A stretch of DNA of 64,000 nt from Amycolatopsis suaedae. Its GTDB lineage: Bacteria; Actinomycetota; Actinomycetes; Mycobacteriales; Pseudonocardiaceae. Below, piece by piece: positions 7,697 to 16,000 of this stretch (positions within the stretch are counted from its first letter, which is position 1; each line of letters begins with the position of its first letter). The stretch covers positions 164,439-228,438 of the forward strand of contig NZ_SFCC01000015.1 of assembly GCF_004214935.1 (NCBI RefSeq), written 5' to 3'. The notes under the pieces are model-generated. The model was not told the DNA's origin and searched no databases. It saw only the letters and a list, made by a program, of their open reading frames with translations. The position numbers and the translations under genes are program-made.

Positions 7697-9244
7697 ATGA
7701 CACAGTCGCAACGGAGCACTGCTGTTACCAAGCCCAACGTCCTGTTCCGGGCCATCGGCGCGATCGAGCGGGTGGGCAACAAGCTGCCCAACCCGTTCTG
7801 GCTCTTCTGGATCATGACCGGGGTGCTGGGTGTGGCCAGCCTCGTCCTGGCCAAGCTCGGCGTCACCGTCACCCTGCCCAACTCGGACAAGGTCGTCGAG
7901 GTCAAGAACCTGCTGTCCCTGGAAGGTCTCAACCACGCGGCGGAATCGGCTTTCGACAACTTCGCGGAGTTCCCGCCGGTCCCGCTGGTGGTCACGATGA
8001 TCCTCGGCGTGAGCATCGCCGAGGCGAGCGGCCTCATGACGGCGCTGCTGCGCGCCACGGTCATCCGGATGCCCGCCCGGTGGGTGACGTTCGCGATCGC
8101 CTTCGCGTCGATGGTCTCGCACGTCATGGGTGACTCGGCGTACATGGTGATGATCCCGCTGGGGGCACTGGCTTTCCGTGCCGTCGGGCGGAGCCCGGTC
8201 CTCGGCATCCTGGTCGCGTTCGTCTCGGTCTCCGCGGCGTTCAACGCCAGCCCGCTCGTCACGCCGTCCGCGGCCATCCGGGCCTCGCTGACCACGGCGG
8301 CCGCCCAGACGGTCGACCCGGCGATCGTGGTGACCCCGCTGGCGACCTACTTCTACGCCGCCGTCGGCTCGCTGGTGTTGTCGGTCGTCATCACGCTGAT
8401 GGTCGAGCTGGTGCTGGCGAAGCGGCCCGCGTTCAGCGAGTTGCCCTCGGTGGAGGACGACGACCTGGACGGGTCGGACGCCAGGCTCACCGCGCGGGAG
8501 CGTCGCGGTCTGCGGTGGGTGGGCGTCGTCTTCGCCGGTTACGCGGCGCTCGTCGCCACCCTGCTGCTGATCCCGGGCTCGCCGCTGCTCGGTGAGGGCG
8601 GCAGCATCGTGCAGTCGACCGTGGTGCTGGACGTCGCGGTGTTCGTCGCGTTGCTGCTCGGCATGATGGGCTACGTCTACGGCAAGGTGACCGGCAGCAT
8701 CCGGTCCCTGGGCGCGTTGCCCAAGATCATGGCCGAGGGAATGTTCCCGGTCGCGCCGGTGCTCGTGCTCTTCTTCGCGGCCGCGCAGTTCCTCGCCTAC
8801 TTCGAGTGGACCGGACTCGGCTCGGTGATAACCGTCGAGGGTGCCGAGCTGCTGAACAAACTGAACGCGCCCGACCTCGTCGTCCTGCTCGTGATCATCT
8901 TCGGGATCGCCGTGCTCAACCTGGTGATCTCCAGCGGCACGGCAATGTGGTCGATCCTCGCGCCGATCCTGGTGCCGATGATGATGTACGTCGGGCTGCG
9001 GCCGGAGGCGACGCTGTCGGCGTTCATGATCGGGGACTCGTCGACCGGGCCGGTGACCCCGATGAACGCCTTCTTCATCCTCGCCCTGAGCTACGTGCAG
9101 AAGTACAAGAAGGACGCGGGGATCGGGACGGTGATGTCGTTCGCGATCCCGCTGTCGTTCGTCATCCTGCTGGCGTGGACGGCGTTGTTCGTCACCTGGT
9201 ACCTGCTCGGCGTGCCCCTCGGCCCAGGCGGCTACCTCTACTGA
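7697..9244 (+). CDS. AbgT-family transporter
   Basis: A 515-residue polytopic membrane protein. The N-terminal FWLFWIMTGVLG segment, the repeated hydrophobic helices and the late GDSSTGPVTPMNAFFI stretch fit the AbgT family, whose characterised members carry p-aminobenzoyl-glutamate or export sulfonamides by ion coupling. Length matches the family (about 500-510). It follows the lyase by 15 bp in the same direction, so the pair probably takes up and cleaves one compound, for example an amino-acid conjugate (inference). Confidence 0.85.
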   Translation: MTQSQRSTAVTKPNVLFRAIGAIERVGNKLPNPFWLFWIMTGVLGVASLVLAKLGVTVTLPNSDKVVEVKNLLSLEGLNHAAESAFDNFAEFPPVPLVVTMILGVSIAEASGLMTALLRATVIRMPARWVTFAIAFASMVSHVMGDSAYMVMIPLGALAFRAVGRSPVLGILVAFVSVSAAFNASPLVTPSAAIRASLTTAAAQTVDPAIVVTPLATYFYAAVGSLVLSVVITLMVELVLAKRPAFSELPSVEDDDLDGSDARLTARERRGLRWVGVVFAGYAALVATLLLIPGSPLLGEGGSIVQSTVVLDVAVFVALLLGMMGYVYGKVTGSIRSLGALPKIMAEGMFPVAPVLVLFFAAAQFLAYFEWTGLGSVITVEGAELLNKLNAPDLVVLLVIIFGIAVLNLVISSGTAMWSILAPILVPMMMYVGLRPEATLSAFMIGDSSTGPVTPMNAFFILALSYVQKYKKDAGIGTVMSFAIPLSFVILLAWTALFVTWYLLGVPLGPGGYLY

Positions 9245-9290
9245 CCGCGCCCCTCGCCCGCGGCGCGCGGGTGACACGCCATCGGTGAGT

Positions 9291-10142
9291 TCAGAACAGC
9301 GTGGCGGGCTCGACCGGCTCGGGCTCGGGTAGTGCGTCGAGGCCGGGAACCAGCGCACGCACGTCGTCGTGGAACCGGCGGGCGAGCGCGGGCGCGTCGT
9401 CGTTGTCCGGGGTGTGCAGGAAAACCGTCGGCGACCTGCCCTCGCGCAGCCAGTCGGCGACCACGGCGGCCCACGGCTGCCACCCTTCGACCGTCTCGTC
9501 GACCGAATCCCGGCCCAGGTAGCGGACGATCGGCCGGCCGGTCAGCGCCCGCGTCCGCCGCGGCAGCCGCGGTTTCCTGGTCCAGGCCTCCCGCTCGGCC
9601 TCACTGGTCGGCGGGTTGCGGAAGAAGACCGTCGTGTCGAACGGAACCCACTCGGCGTCCGCGTCGGCGAGCGCCGCCTCCAGCCGTGCGGCCGAGACGG
9701 CGTCGGTGAAGAACCCGGGGTGGCGTACTTCCACGGCGCGCCGGCGCCCGGCGGGCAGCCTGCGCAGGAAGCGGCGGATGGCGTCGACGTCCGAGGGGCC
9801 GAACGAACCGGGCAGCTGGGCCCACAGGACCGCGCGCTCGCCGAGGGGTTCGACGGCGTCCAGGAACGCCCGCATCTCGGCCTCGACACCGGCCAGCCGG
9901 CGCTCGTGCGTGACGACCTTGGGCAGCTTGACCACGAACCGGAAACCGGGATCGGTCTGCTGCGCCCAGGCCGCGACGGTGCTCCGGGCGGGAGTCGCGT
10001 AGAAGGTGGTGTTGCCCTCGACCGCGTTGCACCAGCCGGCATAGGCACGCAGGCGTTCCCCGGCCGGTACCGACTGCGGCAGAAACCGGCCCGGCCACGC
10101 CTTGTGGGTCCACATCGCACAGCCGACATGAAGTCGTGCCAC
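9291..10142 (-). CDS. DUF72 (YecE-like) protein
   Basis: A 283-residue DUF72 protein, a TIM-barrel-like family of uncertain biochemical role. Recognisable family features are the early VGCAMWTHKAWPGRFLP, the Y...FNAVE-like segment (WCNAVEGNTTFYATP), FRFVVKLPKVVTHERR, the LWAQLP segment and the late VFLHTPDNDDAPALARRF. It starts four bases after the stop of the XRE-type regulator on the same strand, so the two are likely co-transcribed. Function not assigned. Confidence 0.85.
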   Translation of the reverse strand: MARLHVGCAMWTHKAWPGRFLPQSVPAGERLRAYAGWCNAVEGNTTFYATPARSTVAAWAQQTDPGFRFVVKLPKVVTHERRLAGVEAEMRAFLDAVEPLGERAVLWAQLPGSFGPSDVDAIRRFLRRLPAGRRRAVEVRHPGFFTDAVSAARLEAALADADAEWVPFDTTVFFRNPPTSEAEREAWTRKPRLPRRTRALTGRPIVRYLGRDSVDETVEGWQPWAAVVADWLREGRSPTVFLHTPDNDDAPALARRFHDDVRALVPGLDALPEPEPVEPATLF

Positions 10143-10146
10143 TTCG

Positions 10147-10983
10147 TCAGCTCCCGTCCGTCGACCGGGCGAGCGCGGCGGCGCTCGGGCTGCCCGGTTC
10201 CGCCGTGTACATCACCAGCTCCAGGTCACTACCGGGGAGTTTCAGGGTCTGGTGGTCCAGTTCCAGCTCGCCCAGCCGGGGATGGTGCAGATACTTTCGC
10301 AACGTCGGTACGGGGCGTACGTCGTGGTCACGCCAGCTGACGGCGAATTCCCGGCTGTGTGTGGCGAGTTCATTGACCAGCTCGCCGATGGCACTGTCGG
10401 CGGGGTGGCGGGCGCTGGCCACGCGGAGCTGGGCGGCGGACTGCCGGACGAACTCGCCGTCCGCGCCCGAGCAGAGGGTGCCGCCCAGCCGCAGGGACAG
10501 CCGCATCACGTTGCGTTCTCCCGGGGCAAGCAGCCCGAAGTCGGTGATCAACGCGACTGCCGCGGGGTTCCAGGCGACGATGTCCAGCCGCTCGTCGACC
10601 AGGTAGGCGGGTATCGGCCCGAGCCGGTCGAGCAGCCGCTGGGCCTCGGCGAGCACCGGCCGCCGATCGGCGTTCGCCGGGCCGGGCGGTATCTGTCCGG
10701 CCAGCCGAGCCAGGTGCTCGCGCTCGGCCGCGGTGAGCCGCAGTGCCCGGCTCAGCGCGGCCAGCACCTCCGGCGACGGGCGCGGCGCGCGGGCCTGCTC
10801 CAGCCGTTCGTAGTAGCTGACCGACACACCGGCCAGTGTGGCGACCTCTTCCCGGCGCAGCCCCGGGGTACGCCGGGGCCGCCGGCCGGGCGGGTGAGTG
10901 GCCGGCACGTGTTCCGGGCGTAGTGCCTCCCGCCTGCGGCGAAGGAAATCGGCCAGCTCGCCTCTGCTCACCCCACCCAGCAT
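10147..10983 (-). CDS. XRE-family regulator with MmyB-like ligand domain
   Basis: A 278-residue regulator. The N-terminal third is an XRE helix-turn-helix of the actinobacterial type (TPGLRREEVATLAGVSVSYYERLEQ), and residues after about 110 form the MmyB-like PAS ligand domain (VDERLDIVAWNPAA; late RKYLHHPRLGELELDHQTL). MmyB domains in this group bind fatty-acid-like ligands. ATG 10983 fits the family N-terminus. It is divergent from the SnoaL-like/NmrA-like pair 90 bp away. In this widespread arrangement such regulators control a neighbouring oxidoreductase, so that pair is the likely target. DUF72 lies downstream in the same unit. Confidence 0.85.
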   Translation of the reverse strand: MLGGVSRGELADFLRRRREALRPEHVPATHPPGRRPRRTPGLRREEVATLAGVSVSYYERLEQARAPRPSPEVLAALSRALRLTAAEREHLARLAGQIPPGPANADRRPVLAEAQRLLDRLGPIPAYLVDERLDIVAWNPAAVALITDFGLLAPGERNVMRLSLRLGGTLCSGADGEFVRQSAAQLRVASARHPADSAIGELVNELATHSREFAVSWRDHDVRPVPTLRKYLHHPRLGELELDHQTLKLPGSDLELVMYTAEPGSPSAAALARSTDGS

Positions 10984-11073
10984 GGCACGGGACACCCGGC
11001 CTAGCCACGGACTGGCGGTCCGGGGCTCAGCCGTCGGTTCCCGGGCGGTCGATCCGCCGCGACGCTGGAACAC

Positions 11074-11517
11074 ATGCCACATACCGCAGAGGAAACAATG
11101 CGCCGACTGCTGGACCTGATGCTGGCCGGTGACACCGGCGCCGCCGCCGAGCTGTGGGCCGACGACGGCATCGCCGAGTTCCCGTTCGCCGCCGGTGCCT
11201 CGCCACGCAGGTTGACCGGGCGGGACCAGATCCGCGACTACCTGTCCGGCTTCCCGGAGACGTACGACCTGCGAGAGGTTTCCGAGCTCACCGTGCACCA
11301 CACGCAGCGGCCGGACACCGTCGTCGTGGAGTACCACGCGAACGGACGCTCGGTCCGTACCGGAACGCCCTATCGGATGGACTACATCGTGGTGATCACC
11401 GTCCAGGACGGCGTGATCACCCGCTTCCGGGACTACTGGAACCCGCTGGCCGGCGCCGCGGCGGCCGGCAACCTGCCCGAGCTGCTCGACTCGTTGCGTT
11501 CGGAGGTCGCCCGATGA
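11074..11517 (+). CDS. SnoaL/NTF2-like protein
   Basis: A 147-residue NTF2-fold protein of the SnoaL-like group: helical start (TMRRLLDLMLAGDTGAAAELWADDG), then the sheet with LTGRDQIRDYLSGFP and the ending ITRFRDYWNPLA. These small proteins act as isomerases, cyclases or ligand carriers in secondary metabolism or detoxification. It is translationally coupled to the next gene (ATGA overlap at 11514), and divergent from the XRE regulator. Exact reaction unknown. Confidence 0.82.
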   Translation: MPHTAEETMRRLLDLMLAGDTGAAAELWADDGIAEFPFAAGASPRRLTGRDQIRDYLSGFPETYDLREVSELTVHHTQRPDTVVVEYHANGRSVRTGTPYRMDYIVVITVQDGVITRFRDYWNPLAGAAAAGNLPELLDSLRSEVAR

Positions 11518-12380
11518 CCGGCGTGCTGGTGACCGGCGGCACCGGGAAGACCGGCGGTGCGCTGGTGGAACTGTTGCGCGGCAAGGGTGTGCCGGTCCGG
11601 GTGGCCAGCCGCAACCCGCGTGCCGGTGACCCGGATGCGGTCCGGTTCGACTGGGACGACCCGGCCACCCACGGGCCCGCGTTGCGCGGCGTGGACCGGG
11701 TCTACCTGGTGCCGCCCACGAACACCGTGGACCCGATGCCGCGGGTCCGGCCGTTCCTGGCCGAGGCGCAACGTCTCGGCGTGCGCCGGGTCGTGCTGCT
11801 GGGCTCCGCCATCGTGCTGCCGAACGCCCCCAGCGCGCTGGAGATGGCCGCGTACGTGCGGGACCGGCCGGGGTGGGTCGTGCTGAGCGCGTCCGGGTTC
11901 ATGCAGAACTTCCTGAGCCCGCACCCGGTGGGTGACCGGATCCGGCGGTACGGCGAGATCCGCACCGCGGCCGGTGACGGCCGGGTGGGCTGGATCGACG
12001 CGCGGGACATCGCGGCCGTCGCCTGCGCCCTGCTGACCGACCCCGACGCCGCACCCGGCGGCCAACGCGACTACCTGCTCACCGGGCCGAAGGCGTTGAG
12101 CTACCCGGACGCGGCGGCGATCATCACCGCCCACATCGGACGGCCGATCCGGGTGGTGCCGATCGAGAGCCACGAGCAGGCGGCCATCTACCGGGCGGCA
12201 GGCCTGCCCGCCGAGTTCGCCGCCGCCCTCGCCACGATCGAAGACGGCATGAGCGCCGGCCGGGAGGATCGGGTCAGTACCGCGGTGCTGGACCTGACCG
12301 GCCGTCCGCCCCGTACCTTCGCTGAATTCGTCCAAGAGCACGCGGCCCAGTGGGCCAACGATGGGGCGCCGCCGCGATGA
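11514..12380 (+). CDS. NmrA-like NAD(P)-binding reductase/sensor
   Basis: A 288-residue atypical short-chain dehydrogenase. The N-terminal VTGGTGKTGGALVELL is the dinucleotide-binding loop (residues 6-21). The rest matches NmrA-like NAD(P)-binding proteins of the QOR2/azoreductase-like group (VVLLGSA, SGFMQNFLSP, WIDARDIAAV, then a C-terminal cap). They reduce quinone-like substrates or sense redox state. No classic YxxxK is obvious. It overlaps the SnoaL-like gene, so the two proteins are made together. It is the last chromosomal gene before the integrated element, ending 42 bp before the left att repeat. Confidence 0.82.
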   Translation: MTGVLVTGGTGKTGGALVELLRGKGVPVRVASRNPRAGDPDAVRFDWDDPATHGPALRGVDRVYLVPPTNTVDPMPRVRPFLAEAQRLGVRRVVLLGSAIVLPNAPSALEMAAYVRDRPGWVVLSASGFMQNFLSPHPVGDRIRRYGEIRTAAGDGRVGWIDARDIAAVACALLTDPDAAPGGQRDYLLTGPKALSYPDAAAIITAHIGRPIRVVPIESHEQAAIYRAAGLPAEFAAALATIEDGMSAGREDRVSTAVLDLTGRPPRTFAEFVQEHAAQWANDGAPPR

Positions 12381-12422
12381 CGTTTCGTCGACGCCGCCAC
12401 GGCGTGACCTGGGAATAAGTTC

Positions 12423-12470
12423 GGGCGCCCTTGGCAGGATTCGAACCTGCGACACCTGCCTCCGGAGGGC
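12423..12470 (-). repeat. attL: 3' tRNA-Arg fragment
   Basis: 48 bp identical to 38143-38190, covering the TPsiC arm through the anticodon of tRNA-Arg(CCG) read on the minus strand. Beyond 12470 the match is lost, so there is no D-arm or 5' acceptor strand: this is the tRNA fragment left by integration. Confidence 0.93.
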
Positions 12471-12544
12471 TTCGCTCGGTGCAGGTGGCGAGACGGACCT
12501 GAGCTGCATATATAGCCCGCCTGGCATACCGAATTCTCGATAGT

Positions 12545-12562
12545 TGGGAAGGCATTGGGAAG
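12545..12562 (+). repeat. 18-bp direct repeat, left copy (candidate integrase arm site)
   Basis: TGGGAAGGCATTGGGAAG, identical and in the same orientation at 38022-38039. The left copy lies 75 bp inside attL and the right copy 104 bp inside attR. That is the expected place for arm-type binding sites of a tyrosine integrase (inference). Confidence 0.6.
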
Positions 12563-13007
12563 GGCGTCCAGCTGGCGACGCGGCGACCCGCCTTCGGAGA
12601 ACGCACGGCAGCGACGTCCACATAGTGCCCTGAACTGCGGTTTGCCGGTCAACGACACCGTTGACTTGTTGGTCTCGGCACCAGTTCGGCACGAGCGGGA
12701 TCGCGGACCCCTGGTTATGAGAGATCTTCATGTACTGGCCACCACTCGCGGCGATAGTCTCCGTGTTGCTGGCTCCGGGGGCTGTTCTCGTTCATGCCGC
12801 CTTGAGTTTCTTCAGCGCCCGGCCCCGATGCTTGTTAAGGCGGCCCCTGCGGGGCCGCTCGTGCTGCTCTTACCCCGGCCCAAGCGGGGCGGCCGACTGC
12901 CGCCGGTCCCCGCGGGCCGTGGCTGTGAGTCGACGAGCGGCCTTCATCCGCAGGTGCCGCCGAGCCAGGACAACCCTTCCGCTCCGCCCGAGGGGTGTAT
13001 GGCCGGA

Positions 13008-13047
13008 CAGTCGTGTCAAGACGGGAAAGCGTGTCGTGACACGACTG
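13008..13047. repeat. 11-bp inverted repeat
   Basis: CAGTCGTGTCA (13008-13018) and TGACACGACTG (13037-13047) are perfect inverted arms with an 18-bp spacer. It lies downstream of the small minus-strand zinc-ribbon gene, so it may end that transcript. Confidence 0.6.
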
Positions 13048-13140
13048 CCCAACCGCGCAAGGCGGCTTCGTATGAGGAAGGGACAGATACCGGCAGGACT
13101 CAAGGTGGGTTTTCTCCTCTTGTCCAGCGCGGACGAGCAA

Positions 13141-13296
13141 CTAGCCTGCCTGGCAGGCGCCAGCCTTCTGCTTCGCCAGGCATTCGTTGCATTTTTCACC
13201 ACTGTTCCCCGATCCAGTGACATAGTCACTAGTGGGCCAGTTGGAACAGTTTGAACAGAAGTGCCAAGTGTCAGAACCATTACGTCTGCGAGCCAT
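13141..13296 (-). CDS. 51-residue zinc-ribbon-like protein
   Basis: A short gene starting at ATG 13296 with AAGGAG upstream (TTAAGGAGTTGTACG). The protein begins MARRRNGSDTWHFCSNCSNW and has a CxxC at residues 14-17 and a second CxxC at 36-39, the spacing of a small zinc ribbon. I do not recognise a named family. It is a plausible DNA- or RNA-binding or protein-contact module of the element. An 8-bp hairpin (13335-13353) lies just upstream of the ribosome site. Confidence 0.7.
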   Translation of the reverse strand: MARRRNGSDTWHFCSNCSNWPTSDYVTGSGNSGEKCNECLAKQKAGACQAG

Positions 13297-13334
13297 CGTA
13301 CAACTCCTTAAAGGTCAACATGGATGATCAACTC

Positions 13335-13353
13335 CTACCTGCCTTGCAGGTAG
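13335..13353. promoter_or_regulatory. Hairpin upstream of the 51-residue gene
   Basis: CTACCTGC-CTT-GCAGGTAG, perfect 8-bp arms and a 3-nt loop, about 25 nt before the ribosome site of the minus-strand gene at 13296. It could be an operator or a leader hairpin. Confidence 0.4.
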
Positions 13354-13465
13354 ATGCCTCTAAGGTCGAACTCATCAGGTAATTGTTACACGTGCATCAA
13401 ATGTTTCCGATATTCGCCCCTCGCTCATTCGTCAGCGCATTGCTTTCTATTTTGATTTCCGGTGG

Positions 13466-13702
13466 ATGTCCAACCGAGAAGCTGCCCGGCCTGACGCTCT
13501 CCGTGGTGAGGGTGGTCGTCTTCGGCGCTGCTACCCAGGTCGAGCGTCAGCCGAGCGGTGGTACGTCGCGGCCCGTCTCCGCTCTGGTCTACCGCTGGTG
13601 GTCGACCCCCGGCAGTTAGCCCACGCCCGGCCCGTCCTCACTCGGGTCGGTAACGCGACCCGGCTGATGGTGACGTCCTGCGGTCGTTCGCCCTCACTCT
13701 GA
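13466..13702 (+). CDS. Possible small protein, unknown
   Basis: A 78-residue frame with an arginine-rich composition and the segment WYVAARLRSGLPLVVDPRQL. GGTGG lies immediately before the ATG, which is too close for an ordinary ribosome site. No family recognised. It may be a real element gene or chance in GC-rich DNA. Confidence 0.25.
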   Translation: MSNREAARPDALRGEGGRLRRCYPGRASAERWYVAARLRSGLPLVVDPRQLAHARPVLTRVGNATRLMVTSCGRSPSL

Positions 13703-13759
13703 GGACGTGGCCTCGTGTTTCACACCTCGCCGGACGGGGTTCGGCCACTGAGCGTGCGA

Positions 13760-13787
13760 TACTGATAGCAGCCATCCGCTATCAGTA
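13760..13787. promoter_or_regulatory. 10-bp perfect inverted repeat
   Basis: TACTGATAGC (13760-13769) and GCTATCAGTA (13778-13787), spacer 8 bp. The AT-rich symmetric form resembles an operator more than a terminator. No T-run follows. It lies between the frame ending at 13702 and the minus-strand gene ending at 13867. Confidence 0.45.
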
Positions 13788-13866
13788 CTGGTGCGTGTTG
13801 GCTGACGGAAGGGGCGAGACCAGTCATCTGACCGGCCCCGCCCCCAACTGTGCGGCCCTCCGGGGC

Positions 13867-14025
13867 CTAGCGGTTCACGAGGCTCAGCACCTCGTAGATG
13901 ATGCCCAGCAGGAGCATCAGGGGTGCGGCAATTCCCGTTGCCGCACCCCGCATCCTGCTCAACATCCGGCTCCCGCAAGAACCACAGCGTCTCCGCTGCC
14001 TGTTCTTGCGCCGCTGTCGTGCCAT
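13867..14025 (-). CDS. 52-residue small membrane protein
   Basis: Start ATG 14025 follows AGGAG. The product begins MARQRRKNRQRRRCGSCG, a strongly basic stretch with one CxxC (14-17). It ends in a hydrophobic segment of about 20 residues (IAAPLMLLLGIIYEVLSLV), a probable single membrane helix. Not recognised. Element cargo near the left end. Confidence 0.6.
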   Translation of the reverse strand: MARQRRKNRQRRRCGSCGSRMLSRMRGAATGIAAPLMLLLGIIYEVLSLVNR

Positions 14026-14345
14026 GTCGACCTCGCTCCTTTGGGCCAGGGACCGCGCAGGCGGTCCATGTCCTCCGGCCGGCTGACCGGAGGGCCCAGC
14101 GCACGATCGCGCCGGGCGACCGCAGGGCCACGGAGTGTGTCAACGGCCGCGAGCGTACCCGCCGATACGACCGAATGTTCCCGCCCCGCCACAAAAGCGG
14201 TAGGTAGCCAGAATTTCACTCAGGGTTAGTTTCTGCAGCGTGTTGAGGGGGTGGAAGTTGGCCCCTCAACGCCGTGAGGCTGTCCCGCGGCGGCTCAGCG
14301 TGACCCGCATGGCCTGCTGGCACCGCGTCAGCAATACTCGAACAC
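14026..14345. other. Promoter/terminator gap before the GNAT gene
   Basis: No supported gene. It contains a stem-loop GTTGAGGGG / CCCCTCAAC (14242-14250 and 14262-14270), with an 11-nt loop and no T-run. Promoters for the divergent 52-residue gene and the GNAT gene should be here; I see no clear boxes. Confidence 0.5.
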
Positions 14346-15008
14346 ATGAGCGAGTGGCGTGGCGGGGTGCTTCCGGATCCCGTACCGGTCTATCCGACCT
14401 GGCCGGGCGCGTCCGCTCCCCTGCGATGCCCCGCTGGCCACCGGCTGGCCATCGGAGGCACCGCCACGCCGCGGTGCCAGCCTTACCACCGCGACGTCGT
14501 GCTCTGCCTCGCCTGCCACCGGCTGGGCCGTCGCAGGGCCGCGTTCGCGCTGTGGGACATCAGCCGACCACGGATCGAGCCTGCGGACTGGCGCCCGGGC
14601 CGCGCGGGTCTCCAGCTCGTGCTCACCCCACCGGCCAGGGCGCAGAACCCTGGTCGCATCACGCTGTGGCTGCACGATCACGCCGTCGGCGACATCGACA
14701 TGGTGCTATGCGGCACCTGCCGCGTAGGTGTGATCGAGCACGTCCGCGTCGACTACCACCGCCGACGGCTCGGATACGGCCGCCTGCTCGTGGCCGCCGC
14801 CCAGTACCGCGGCCGGGGCTACGCCTGGTCCACCACAAGCATCGAGAGGGACAACCACCAGCTCGCCAGCTTCTGGGCCGCCGCTGGCACCGCCGACCTG
14901 CAGCGAGGCCGACCAACCTACTGCCGGCACACCACCCCACGAAACGGCCACGAAGCCGACCCGCGCAGCCTCGCTCAGCTCCTCCGGGTGTGGAACTCAA
15001 CAACCTGA
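14346..15008 (+). CDS. GNAT-family acetyltransferase with N-terminal cysteine motif
   Basis: A 220-residue protein. Cysteine pairs in the first 60 residues (CPAGH, later CLACH) suggest a zinc ribbon. Residues about 120-190 are a GNAT core: VIEHVRVDYHRRRLGYGRLLVAAA carries the RRxGYG acetyl-CoA loop, and DNHQLASFWAAAG is the usual C-terminal helix. GNAT enzymes transfer an acyl group to an amine. Proteins of this shape recur on actinomycete mobile elements; the substrate is unknown. Left-end cargo. Confidence 0.75.
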   Translation: MSEWRGGVLPDPVPVYPTWPGASAPLRCPAGHRLAIGGTATPRCQPYHRDVVLCLACHRLGRRRAAFALWDISRPRIEPADWRPGRAGLQLVLTPPARAQNPGRITLWLHDHAVGDIDMVLCGTCRVGVIEHVRVDYHRRRLGYGRLLVAAAQYRGRGYAWSTTSIERDNHQLASFWAAAGTADLQRGRPTYCRHTTPRNGHEADPRSLAQLLRVWNSTT

Positions 15009-15109
15009 ACCTATTTCCGGCAGATAGAGTGCAAGGACGGTTGAGCAAACGACGACACCCGGAGCGCGCAATCGACCACCTCCACTCATCCCGGGGAGCA
15101 GCAGGGCAG

Positions 15110-16000
15110 ATGCGAGCAACTTCCGCGCTAACTCCAGAGTCCGCGCACGCTGCAATGAAAGACGCATGCCGTCAGGCTGGAATTGACTCATCGGACGCCC
15201 GCCTGGTGCGCACCGGTGAAAACGTAATGTTTCAACTAGGCGACGTTATGGTCCGGGTGGGCCGATCGCGCGCGGCCAGCGGAAAAGAGGTCGCCGTTGC
15301 GCGCTGGTTATCGGATAACGACTTTCCGGCAGTACGCATCGTCGACAGTTTACCGCAGCCTGTTGTAGCAGATAACTTCGCAGTGACCTTCTGGGAGTAC
15401 ATTAGCGAGGTTGCCCCCAGGCCAACCTCGCGCGAACTGGCTGCAATGCTCCGGTCATTGCATGACCTGCCTTCACCACCCTTTAGGTTGCCATTATTTG
15501 AACCATTGGCGAAGATTGAGAACCGCTTGTCGTGTCTTCCGGCTGACTATCTGAATTCGGACGACCTGCAGTTCGTCATGGGGCGAAAGCATGAACTGGC
15601 GATCAAATACAACGAGTTGAAATTTAGTTTGTCGCCAGGAGTGATACATGGCGACGCTCACACTGGAAACCTGATGCGCGATCGCGCGCTAGGTATTCGC
15701 CTAATTGATTTTGAAGATTTCGCTGTCGGTCCACGTGAGTGGGATGTATCCATCCTGGCCGTTAGATACCAAGCATTCGGATGGGTCGGAGACGTCGAGT
15801 ACGCAGAATTTACGAACACATACGGTTTTGACCCCACGGACTGGTCCGGCTTTCCGATTGTCCGGTCAATTCGCGAACTCAACATGACCACCTGGCTCAT
15901 GCAGCAGGCGGGACAATCTCGGGAGATCGATGAAGAGATCAGCGTGCGCCTGCGCGACCTACGCGATGACCAACGTCCGCGACGCTGGCGCGTCTTTTGA
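15110..16000 (+). CDS. APH-family phosphotransferase
   Basis: A 296-residue kinase-like protein. HGDAHTGN (180-187) is the catalytic loop and DFEDF (200-204) the metal-binding motif of aminoglycoside/choline-type phosphotransferases. The N-lobe contains the glycine-poor VMVRVGR segment. Its codon use is less GC-rich than its neighbours (for example TTTTGAAGATTT at the active site), which points to recent transfer. It could confer antibiotic modification or phosphorylate another small molecule. It converges on and overlaps the XRE/TPR gene by 42 bp. Confidence 0.82.
   Translation: MRATSALTPESAHAAMKDACRQAGIDSSDARLVRTGENVMFQLGDVMVRVGRSRAASGKEVAVARWLSDNDFPAVRIVDSLPQPVVADNFAVTFWEYISEVAPRPTSRELAAMLRSLHDLPSPPFRLPLFEPLAKIENRLSCLPADYLNSDDLQFVMGRKHELAIKYNELKFSLSPGVIHGDAHTGNLMRDRALGIRLIDFEDFAVGPREWDVSILAVRYQAFGWVGDVEYAEFTNTYGFDPTDWSGFPIVRSIRELNMTTWLMQQAGQSREIDEEISVRLRDLRDDQRPRRWRVF

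Larger units (their letters stand above)
12471..13140. other. Left end of element, no supported gene
   Basis: No reading frame here has a convincing family match or start. It contains the 18-bp repeat shared with the other end (12545-12562) and the inverted repeat at 13008-13047. The stretch 12830-12910 is rich in short G/C palindromes. It may hold integrase arm sites and transcript ends. Confidence 0.5.

Noticed and set aside
6518..9358. Long minus-strand reading frame opposite the lyase and transporter
   Set aside because: Low-complexity His/Arg/Asp-rich product, antisense to two clear genes.
12423..12470. A second tRNA-Arg gene
   Set aside because: Only the 3' part is present; no D-arm or 5' acceptor strand. 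It is the integration remnant.
12730..13254. A plus-strand protein of 174 residues
   Set aside because: Low-complexity Arg-rich product, antisense to the better supported 51-residue gene, no ribosome site.
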